Shown: one piece after another, positions 14,253 to 20,071 of the stretch
Layout: each line of letters starts with the position of its first letter
Position numbering within the stretch: the stretch's first letter is position 1
NCBI GenBank assembly: GCA_033720695.1
Contig: JAWWCA010000039.1
Location: forward strand, 1 to 20,071
Direction of reading: 5' to 3'
Source: DATGQT01 sp033720695
GTDB lineage: Bacteria; Bacteroidota; Rhodothermia; Rhodothermales; Rubricoccaceae
Length of the DNA: 20,071 nucleotides
Translations under genes and position numbers: made by a program
Notes under the pieces: generated by a model
What the model was told of the DNA's origin: nothing
Seen by the model: only the letters and a program-made list of their open reading frames with translations
The model's database searches: none

Positions 14253-14262
14253 CGTACCTTCC
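14253..14262 (+). promoter_or_regulatory. Candidate -7 box for rpe
   Basis: CGTACCTTCC resembles the CGTAGCTTGC and CGTAGTTTTG boxes of tkt and nuoA in its CGTAnYTT core. No TTG is present 19-21 bases upstream, so this is weaker. Transcription from here would leave about 20 nt before the rpe TTG start. The gene could also be read through from tkt. Confidence 0.35.
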
Positions 14263-14289
14263 CGAGCCCCACCCGCCGGACCCCGCCTC

Positions 14290-14955
14290 TTGATCCTCTC
14301 CGCCTCCGTCCTCGGCGCGGACTTCGGCCGCCTCGCCGACCACGCCCGTGAAGCCCTCGACGCCGGCGCCGACTGGCTCCACATCGACGTGATGGACGGC
14401 CACTTCGTGCCGAACCTCTCGTTCGGCGTGCCGGTGATGAAGGGGCTCCGCGCCCTCGCGCGCGAGACCGACACCCCGTTCGACGTCCACCTCATGATCG
14501 AAGAGCCGGACCGCTACCTCGCAGCCTTCGCCGAGGCCGGCGCCGACGTGCTCACCGTCCACCAGGAGGCCGTCCCCCACCTCCACCGGACCGTCCACCG
14601 GATCAAGGAGCTCGGCTGCAAGGCGGGCGTGGCGCTCAACCCCGCCACGCCGCTCGCCACCGTCGAGGAGATCGCGGCCGACCTCGACCTCCTCCTCATC
14701 ATGTCGGTCAACCCCGGCTTCGCGGGGCAGAGCTACATCCCGGGCACGACCGACAAGCTGCGGCGCGCGAAGGCGCTCCTGCGGGAGGCCGGCTCCGGCG
14801 CCCTCATCGAGGTGGACGGCGGCGTGACGCCGCAGAACGCCCGCGTCGCTGCCGACGCCGGCGCCGACGTCCTCGTGGCCGCGAGCGCCCTCTTCCACGG
14901 CGACATCACCAGCAACGTCGAGGCCTTCCGGCGGTCCCAGATGCGGATCGTGTAA
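14290..14955 (+). CDS. rpe: Ribulose-phosphate 3-epimerase
   Basis: This TIM-barrel enzyme interconverts ribulose-5-phosphate and xylulose-5-phosphate. With TTG 14290 as start it has 221 residues, the family size. Active-site residues: Ser6 (SASVLGADF), His31, Asp33 and Asp36 (LHIDVMDGHFVPN), His67 (DVHLMIEEPD) and Asp176 (IEVDGGVTPQNA). MSVNPGFAGQSYIP is the phosphate-side loop. There is no in-frame ATG near the start; the ATG at 14244 is out of frame. TTG is the only reasonable start, since the conserved first strand begins two residues later. It lies 71 bases after tkt, a sensible pair for the pentose phosphate pathway. Confidence 0.94.
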   Translation: MILSASVLGADFGRLADHAREALDAGADWLHIDVMDGHFVPNLSFGVPVMKGLRALARETDTPFDVHLMIEEPDRYLAAFAEAGADVLTVHQEAVPHLHRTVHRIKELGCKAGVALNPATPLATVEEIAADLDLLLIMSVNPGFAGQSYIPGTTDKLRRAKALLREAGSGALIEVDGGVTPQNARVAADAGADVLVAASALFHGDITSNVEAFRRSQMRIV

Positions 14956-14990
14956 CGGGCCGCCTCCGACCTGGTGACGGTGCCGACCCC

Positions 14991-15890
14991 ATGCGCCTGT
15001 CCCTCCTCCTGCTCCTCCTCGCTGCCTGCGCGCCAGGCATCCCCCCTGATCCGTCTCCGGCTGCACCCGACGGTGAGCGCTCCGACCGCGCCGACGCCGC
15101 CAGGCTGAGCGAGGCGCAAGCGCTGCAACTCGTAGCCCTCGGCGTTCCCGTCGTGGTCCCCACGCTCGCGGAGGACTGGACGCTGACGGTCTTCTCTGCC
15201 GATCCCGGCCTGTACGAGGGCGGGCGCTTCCCGTCCTATGGCCTGGAGTACCGCCGCGCCGACGGCACCTGCCTGTGGATCGAGGGCGCTTCCGAGGGCA
15301 TCGGCGACGCGTTCGTGGAGCCGCCGACACACCAACGGGAGGTCCATGCCCCTGCCATCGCCACCTACGGCCCCCTCCTCCTCGGGTGGTCCGGCACCGC
15401 GCGCCCCAGAGATCTCGGAACCGAGTGGTTCGGCGCCGACGGCCTCGCCGTGCGGCTGGGCAGTGCGGATGCGGACGGCTGCCACCCCCTCACCCCCGAC
15501 GAGGCCGCCGCCCTCCTCTCCGCCCTCCGCTACCTCGACCCCGACGACGACCCCCTCGCCCTCGGGCCGCTCCTGTCCGTCGACCTCTACGCGCCGCCCG
15601 ACGGGGAGCCCCTGCGAGGCCCGACGCCAGAGGCCGCGGTGGCAGCCTTCGCCCAGGTGGCCGAGGAGGGGGACCCGACGGTGACCGTCGAGCGGTTGCG
15701 GCAGCGCGAGGACCACGCCGTCGTCCTCGTCACGACCCTCGGCCTGCTCGACGACTCGGTGCGGGACGAGCGTGTGCGGGCCGTGCTCCGTCGCGACGGC
15801 GACGGGTGGGTGGTGGCGGAGGCGGGGCGCCAGATCCGCTGCCACGAAGAACGTGGTTCTCAGGTGTGGCACGCCCAACGGTGCTTGTAG
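14991..15890 (+). CDS. Lipoprotein of unknown function
   Basis: The 299-residue protein has a short signal and lipobox (MRLSLLLLLLAAC, Cys13), then a Pro-rich linker. Residues about 45-180 (VPVVVPTLAEDWTLTVF ... YGLEYRRADGTCLWIEGASEGIGD) resemble, from memory, a domain in uncharacterised cyanobacterial proteins with a P-x-x-P/L-x-x-W/F strand and a CxxIE-x(5)-GIG motif. A helical middle part (TPEAAVAAFAQ) leads to a C-terminal module in which GRQIRCHEERGSQVWHAQRCL carries a Cys pair and a Trp. The protein is probably periplasmic or outer-membrane anchored. It begins 35 bases after rpe on the same strand, likely cotranscribed, without an obvious functional link. I do not recognise a function. 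Confidence 0.75.
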   Translation: MRLSLLLLLLAACAPGIPPDPSPAAPDGERSDRADAARLSEAQALQLVALGVPVVVPTLAEDWTLTVFSADPGLYEGGRFPSYGLEYRRADGTCLWIEGASEGIGDAFVEPPTHQREVHAPAIATYGPLLLGWSGTARPRDLGTEWFGADGLAVRLGSADADGCHPLTPDEAAALLSALRYLDPDDDPLALGPLLSVDLYAPPDGEPLRGPTPEAAVAAFAQVAEEGDPTVTVERLRQREDHAVVLVTTLGLLDDSVRDERVRAVLRRDGDGWVVAEAGRQIRCHEERGSQVWHAQRCL

Positions 15891-16042
15891 TGCTGTCCGG
15901 GCGGTGTCTCAGTCTGCGACGGACGCACCATCGCCCCGCTAGCGTCTCATCCCCGTGACGAAGTCGTGTGGGTGCTACGTCTGTGTCCTCATTGGGCTGA
16001 CCTCTTGGTATAGCGGCCCTCGCAACCCGATTGCGCATTCCC

Positions 16043-16798
16043 ATGACGGCCACGTTCTCCGACCCCTACACCGCCCTCGGCCTCTCCCCGGACGCGGACG
16101 AAGAAGCCATCCGTCAAGCGTTCCGGCGCCTCGCCCTTCAACTCCATCCGGATCGGAACCCCGACCCGTTGGCTGCTGAAGCGTTCCTGCGCGTGCGGAC
16201 GGCGTACGAGTCGCTCCTCCACCCCTCGCAGCGCGAGGCGGAGTCGGTGATGGCGTCGGTGATGCGCGCGGCGGCGGCGGCCGAACGCACCCGCCCCTCC
16301 GTCACGATCGCGCACCGTCCTGTCTCGCTTCCCCTCGCTGTCGGTGGGCGGGGGCTGCCGGCCGCGGAGGCGCTCCGGGCCCTGCGCGGCCTCGTCTTCG
16401 CCGCCCTGGCCGCCGTCACGCTCGCCATCCTCACGGGGAGCGCGGTCTTCCTCCTCGCCAACGCCGTGAGCCTGTGCGCCGCGCTGGTGGTCTGGTTCAC
16501 GCGCAAGCACCCCGTCGCCCTCCGCCTCTACGGCGACGGCTTCGAAGACGAGCGTTGGCCCGAGGCCGGCCGCATCGGGTGGGGCGACATCTCCGCGCTG
16601 GAGGCCGACCACGCCGCGGGCACCCTCGACCTCGTGCTCTCCACGACGCTCGCCGAGGCGTTGACCGCCTGCCCGGATGCCCCGCGCGGCGTGCTCGTCG
16701 GGCAGGGCAACCGCCCCGGCTACCGCCTCTCCTTCGGCGCCGACGCCAAGCCCGCGATCGCCGCGATCGAGGCACGCACGGGGCTCAGCGCTCACTAA
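16043..16798 (+). CDS. Membrane-anchored J-domain protein
   Basis: The 251-residue product starts at ATG 16043; an in-frame TTG at 16031 is less likely. Residues 8-60 form a J domain (YTALGLSPDADEEAIRQAFR, then LHPDRNP with His35-Pro36-Asp37), which in this family stimulates Hsp70 ATPase. There is no Gly/Phe-rich region or zinc centre, so it is not DnaJ itself. Two hydrophobic segments at about 112-133 and 135-153 form a hairpin. They are followed by a cytoplasmic beta-rich domain of about 95 residues (LYGDGFEDERW ... IGWGDISALEAD) resembling bacterial PH-like membrane domains. It could recruit DnaK to the membrane. I see no clear promoter. The preceding 152-bp gap (15891-16042) shows nothing firm. 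Confidence 0.8.
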   Translation: MTATFSDPYTALGLSPDADEEAIRQAFRRLALQLHPDRNPDPLAAEAFLRVRTAYESLLHPSQREAESVMASVMRAAAAAERTRPSVTIAHRPVSLPLAVGGRGLPAAEALRALRGLVFAALAAVTLAILTGSAVFLLANAVSLCAALVVWFTRKHPVALRLYGDGFEDERWPEAGRIGWGDISALEADHAAGTLDLVLSTTLAEALTACPDAPRGVLVGQGNRPGYRLSFGADAKPAIAAIEARTGLSAH

Positions 16799-16840
16799 CG
16801 CCAGCCCCGCGGACGAGGACCAGGACCGAACCAGGGTCGG

Positions 16841-16850
16841 CGTAGTTTCG
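16841..16850 (+). promoter_or_regulatory. Candidate -7 box for priA, possibly giving a leaderless mRNA
   Basis: CGTAGTTTCG matches the nuoA box CGTAGTTTTG except for one base. It ends only 4 bases before the priA ATG (16855). If transcription starts 5-7 bases after the box, as for this promoter class, the message would begin at or next to the start codon. No TTG is seen at the -33 position. Confidence 0.45.
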
Positions 16851-16854
16851 GGCC

Positions 16855-19326
16855 ATGCCCGCGCTCGCCCACGTCGTCCCCCTCACGCCCGTCGACGGCC
16901 TCTTCACGTACCGCGTGCCGCCCGAGCTGGAGGCCGAGGCCGTGCCCGGCAGCCGCGTCGTGGTCCCGTTTGGACGGCGGACGCTCACCGGCGTCGTCGC
17001 CGAGCGCGGCGCGGGCGAGGCCGAGGGCCTCAAGGCCGTCGCCGACGTGCTCGACGACCGGCCGGCGCTCCCCCCCGACCTCCTCGCGCTGACGCGCTGG
17101 ATCGCCGACTACTACCGCTGCTCGTGGGGCGAGGTGCTCAAGGCGGCCCTCCCCTCTGGCACCGCCGTCGAGAGCCGCCGCGTGGTCTATCGGACGGACG
17201 AACCCGCGGCGGCGTGGACCGGCAACGGCCTCGGGCGCCGCGTCCTCGCGCACTTCGATGGCGACCTGTTCGGCGGGGTGGCCGCAGGCGTGGCCGTGAG
17301 CGCGCTCGAGAGCGCCGTCGGGCAGGCGGTGCCGTCAGCGCTCCTGCGGCGGCTAGAGGCGGAGGGTCTCGTCCGCGTCGAGGACGAGCTGGCTGAAGCC
17401 CGCGTGCGCGTCAAGACCGAGCGGCGGCTGCGGCTGGCCGACGACGTAGACGTGGCGGCGGCGCGCGACGCCCTCCGCGGGGCGCGTCAGAAAATGCTCC
17501 TCGACGCCCTCGCCGGGGACGAGGATCGCGCCCAGGCCGAGGTGCTGCAGGAGACCGGCGCCTCCTCCGGCACCGTCCGGAGCCTGGTGGCGAAGGGCCT
17601 CGTCGAGGCATACGACGCCGAGGTGGAGCGGACGGCCGACGAACTGGAAGCCCCCGTGGCACCGCCCGAGGAGCACGCCCTCCACCCTGCCCAGGCGCGC
17701 GCCCTCGGCGCCATCGACGAGGCCATCCAGGCGGCGCGGCCCGAGACGGTCCTCCTCCACGGCGTGACGGGCAGCGGCAAGACCGAGGTCTACATCCGCG
17801 CCCTCACGACGACGCTGCTGGAGCGCAAGACCGCCATCGTCCTCGTCCCCGAGATCGCGCTGACGCCGCAGACCGTCCGCCGCTTCCGCGCGCACTTCGG
17901 CGACCGCGTGGCCGTCCTCCACAGCCGGATGTCCGACGGCGAGCGCTACGACGCGTGGCGCGCCATCCGCGAGGGCCGCTACCCCATCGTGATCGGGCCG
18001 CGGAGCGCCGTGTTCGCGCCGCTCGAAGACCTCGGCCTGGTCGTCGTGGACGAGGAGCACGAGGCGAGCTACAAGCAGTTCGACCCCGCCCCGCGCTACC
18101 ACGCGCGCGACGTGGCCGTGATGCGCGCCCACCGCGCGGGCGCCGTCTGCGTCCTCGGCTCGGCGACGCCCTCGCTCGAGAGCCTGGCGAACGCTCGGGC
18201 GGGCAAGTACACCCTCCTCACAATGCCCGAGCGCGTGCCCGTGAAGGGGAAGGCCCCCGCGCCGCTCCCGCCCGTCCGCGTCCTCGACCTCGCGCGCGAA
18301 AAGGAGGTCCGCCGCCTCAAGGGCGCGCTCTCGCACGAGCTCCGCCTCGCCATCCGCGCGCGCCTCGACCGCCGCGAGCAGGTCATCCTCCTCCAGAACC
18401 GCCGCGGCTACGCCCCCATCCTCACCTGCGACGACTGCGGGTTCACGCCACCGTGCCGCGACTGCGCCGTCTCGCTGACCGTCCACAAGCCGCGACGCCA
18501 GATCCGCTGCCACTACTGCGGCTGGACCGAACGGATGCCCACGGCCTGCCCGTCGTGCGGGTCGTCGGCGCTGACGCTCCTCGGCGCCGGCACGCAGCGG
18601 GTCGAGGAGGAGCTGGCCGAGGTCTTCCCCGACGCCCGCGTCCTCCGGATGGACCTCGACACGACCGCCCGCAAGGGCGCGCACCGCCGCCTCCTCGACG
18701 CCTTCGGGCGCGGCGAGGCCGACGTCCTCCTCGGCACCCAGATGGTCGCGAAGGGCCTCGACTTCCCACGTGTCACGCTCGTCGGCGTCGTCAACGCCGA
18801 CACGGGGATGCTCCTCCCCGACTTCCGCGCGGCCGAGCGGACGTTCCAGCTGTTGGCGCAGGTGGCCGGCCGCGCAGGGCGGCGCGAGCTCGAAGGCGAG
18901 GTGTTGCTCCAAACGCGCAACCCGCAGCACCCTGCCCTCCAGTTCGCCCTCCGCCACGACTACGACGGCTTCGCCGCGCACGAGCTGGCCGAGCGCGAGG
19001 CCCTCGGCTACCCCCCGTTCGGGCGCCTCGTCGGCGTCGAGTTCAAGGGGCCGGAGGAGCGGAGCACGGCGGCCCTGGCGGAGCGGTGGACGACCGGGCT
19101 GGAGGCCGAGGCGGCGACGGTGGCCGGCGTCGAGGTGCTGGGCCCGGCGGCGGCGTTCGTGGGCCGCGTCAAGCGGCTGTGGCGCTACCACACGATCCTA
19201 AAGGCGCCGCGAACGCTCCCGTCGGCCGTCCTCACCGCCCTCGTCCGCGCGGCCGACGACCGGGCGGGCTCGCCGCCGAAGGGCCACCGCGTCAACGTGG
19301 ACGTGGACCCGCTGGGGCTGTTCTGA
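16855..19326 (+). CDS. priA: Primosomal replication-restart helicase PriA
   Basis: This 823-residue 3'-5' DNA helicase reloads the replisome at stalled forks. The N-terminal fork-binding domain is at about 1-105 (VDGLFTYRVP, VPGSRVVVPFGRR, LTRWIADYYRCSWGEVLKAA). A winged-helix region follows to about 260. Helicase motifs: Walker A GVTGSGKT (303-310), VPEIALTPQ, DEEHEASYKQ (Walker B DEEH 399-402), LGSATPSLES and QVAGRAGR (669-676). The zinc region has all eight Cys: 525, 528, 534, 537, 552, 555, 565, 568. GTQMVAKGLDFPRVTLVGVV is also diagnostic. The length is slightly above the E. coli protein's. It lies 56 bases after the J-domain gene and has its own putative promoter. Confidence 0.96.
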   Translation: MPALAHVVPLTPVDGLFTYRVPPELEAEAVPGSRVVVPFGRRTLTGVVAERGAGEAEGLKAVADVLDDRPALPPDLLALTRWIADYYRCSWGEVLKAALPSGTAVESRRVVYRTDEPAAAWTGNGLGRRVLAHFDGDLFGGVAAGVAVSALESAVGQAVPSALLRRLEAEGLVRVEDELAEARVRVKTERRLRLADDVDVAAARDALRGARQKMLLDALAGDEDRAQAEVLQETGASSGTVRSLVAKGLVEAYDAEVERTADELEAPVAPPEEHALHPAQARALGAIDEAIQAARPETVLLHGVTGSGKTEVYIRALTTTLLERKTAIVLVPEIALTPQTVRRFRAHFGDRVAVLHSRMSDGERYDAWRAIREGRYPIVIGPRSAVFAPLEDLGLVVVDEEHEASYKQFDPAPRYHARDVAVMRAHRAGAVCVLGSATPSLESLANARAGKYTLLTMPERVPVKGKAPAPLPPVRVLDLAREKEVRRLKGALSHELRLAIRARLDRREQVILLQNRRGYAPILTCDDCGFTPPCRDCAVSLTVHKPRRQIRCHYCGWTERMPTACPSCGSSALTLLGAGTQRVEEELAEVFPDARVLRMDLDTTARKGAHRRLLDAFGRGEADVLLGTQMVAKGLDFPRVTLVGVVNADTGMLLPDFRAAERTFQLLAQVAGRAGRRELEGEVLLQTRNPQHPALQFALRHDYDGFAAHELAEREALGYPPFGRLVGVEFKGPEERSTAALAERWTTGLEAEAATVAGVEVLGPAAAFVGRVKRLWRYHTILKAPRTLPSAVLTALVRAADDRAGSPPKGHRVNVDVDPLGLF

Positions 19327-19340
19327 GCATCCAGCATCCC

Positions 19341-19464
19341 GTCATCCTGAGCGGAGTCCCGACCCGTCGGGACGGAGTCGAAGGATCTCTGCTGTGACGA
19401 GGCCACGTAACCGGCAGAGGTCCTCCGACTGCGCTCGGCTCCGCCTCGCTCCGCTCAGGATGAC
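19341..19464. repeat. Nested inverted-repeat intergenic element (REP/MITE-like)
   Basis: Outer arms GTCATCCTGAGCGGAG (19341-19356) and CTCCGCTCAGGATGAC (19449-19464) are perfect 16-bp reverse complements. Inner arms 19376-19392 (AGTCGAAGGATCTCTGC) and 19414-19430 pair at 15 of 17 positions. A further 8-bp hairpin, GTCCCGAC/GTCGGGAC, lies at 19356-19373. From memory, GTCATCCTGAGCG...GTCGAAGGATCTC is a sequence dispersed between genes in many bacterial genomes, including this group. There is no ORF and no obvious target-site duplication. It fills most of the 225-bp gap between convergent genes and could end transcription on both strands. From 19465 to 19551 I see nothing clear. Confidence 0.75.
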
Positions 19465-19551
19465 CGTACCGGGCATCGGTCGAGCGCCGTTGGAGAACGT
19501 CGAAGTTGGCCTCGGGCGCGCGCACGCGCTCCCGCGGTCTCAAGCGAAGGG

Positions 19552-20071
19552 TTACTCCATGCGCGTGAAAGGCTCCGTCGCCGAGACCCGGCGCCCATCG
19601 GGCGTCTCGGCCACGAGCCGGACGAGGTGCACCCCGCCGGCGAGCGTCGCCTCCGACAGCCGGAATGTGCGCGGCCCCGCCGGGAGCGGCCCTGCGTGGA
19701 GCACCGCCACCTCCCGGCCCAGCACGTCGAGGACCGAGAGCCGCGCCGACGGCAGCGGGCGGTCGGCCGCCACGCGGACGAGGGCGTCGCCGCGCGCGGG
19801 GTTCGGCGTGACCGAGAGCGCGAAGGGCGGCGCCTCGGCCGGGGGCTCGGCGGCGACGACGTCGGGGTTCATCCGCATCTCGGCGACCACCTCCTGCCCG
19901 GCGTCGTGGGCCGCGAGAAGCCGCAGCCCCCGGTAGCGCGAGATGAACAAGCCAGGGAGAGAGATGTTTGTAGTCTGCGGCCAGCCGATGTTGACGAGGG
20001 TGGAGTCGGCGTCGGGCCCCACGGTCTCGTCGTGGTAGAGCACGACGCCGACGGCACCGTGGACCACTGCA
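19552..20071 (-). CDS. Secreted PA-domain protein with T9SS sorting tail (partial, N-terminus outside window)
   Basis: The frame is open to the right edge and stops at TAA (19554-19552), so the real start lies beyond base 20071. The visible part has about 173 residues. The first 60 (HGAVGVVLYHDE, then LPGLFISRYRGLRLLAA) look like the end of a protease-associated (PA) domain, common as an insert in secreted peptidases. A short Glu/Pro/Ala linker leads to a T9SS C-terminal tail: LSVTPNPARGDALVRV, LSVLDVLGREVAVL, GVHLVRLVAETPDGRR, ending EPFTRME. The full protein may be a secreted peptidase; the catalytic domain is not visible. It converges with priA across the inverted-repeat element. Confidence 0.82.
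   Translation of the reverse strand, partial: AVVHGAVGVVLYHDETVGPDADSTLVNIGWPQTTNISLPGLFISRYRGLRLLAAHDAGQEVVAEMRMNPDVVAAEPPAEAPPFALSVTPNPARGDALVRVAADRPLPSARLSVLDVLGREVAVLHAGPLPAGPRTFRLSEATLAGGVHLVRLVAETPDGRRVSATEPFTRME

Noticed and set aside
14244..14289. ATG at 14244 as the rpe start
   Set aside because: It is out of frame with the epimerase reading frame.
15891..16042. Promoter-like TATAGCGG (16009) and TACGTCTG (15976) before the J-domain gene
   Set aside because: Neither has a proper -33 TTG or the CGTAnYTT core, so I did not call a promoter.
1..20071. Search for CRISPR arrays, tRNA or rRNA genes, transposases, phage or defence genes
   Set aside because: I found no regularly spaced repeats, no cloverleaf-like segment and no protein with such motifs. 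Nearly all coding DNA is accounted for by the genes listed.

Overview
The window is a stretch of a very GC-rich bacterial chromosome with strongly G/C-ending codons. I infer a member of the Rhodothermota (Rhodothermia, perhaps near Rubricoccus or Rubrivirga). Two secreted proteins carry Bacteroidota-type type IX secretion (T9SS) C-terminal tails. At least two promoters look like the Bacteroidota form TTG-N20/21-TAnnTTTG. Start codons have no Shine-Dalgarno sequence and often follow C/T-rich leaders. The phylum call rests on these traits, not on a database match.

Layout. Positions 2-232 hold the 3' end of purB (adenylosuccinate lyase). A small secreted T9SS cargo protein (286-1104) and a lipoprotein subtilisin with a PKD domain (1167-2921, minus strand) converge on each other. 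The protease gene diverges from a respiratory complex I operon across a 278-bp intergenic region. The operon runs nuoA-B-C-D-E-F-[DUF4920 lipoprotein]-nuoG-nuoH (3200-11986) and closes with a perfect 13-bp GC hairpin plus T-rich tail (12007-12051). The membrane-arm genes nuoI-N are not here, so the complex must be completed from another locus. Two pentose-phosphate genes follow: transketolase (12134-14218, own promoter) and ribulose-5-phosphate 3-epimerase (14290-14955, TTG start). Next come a lipoprotein of unknown function (14991-15890), a membrane-anchored J-domain protein (16043-16798) and the primosomal helicase priA (16855-19326), whose promoter lies so close to the ATG that the mRNA may be leaderless. 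The priA gene converges with a truncated PA-domain/T9SS protein that runs off the right edge (19552-20071). Between them is a 124-bp nested inverted repeat that looks like a dispersed intergenic element.

Most of the window is core metabolism. NuoE, F and G form the NADH-oxidising module, NuoB, C and D the quinone-reducing connecting module, and NuoA and H the membrane anchor around the quinone pocket. The most unusual content is the conserved-family lipoprotein inserted between nuoF and nuoG, the split complex I locus, the hairpins in every wide intra-operon gap, the shared CGTAnYTT promoter core, and the inverted-repeat element downstream of priA. I see no tRNA, rRNA, CRISPR array, transposase, phage gene or defence system.
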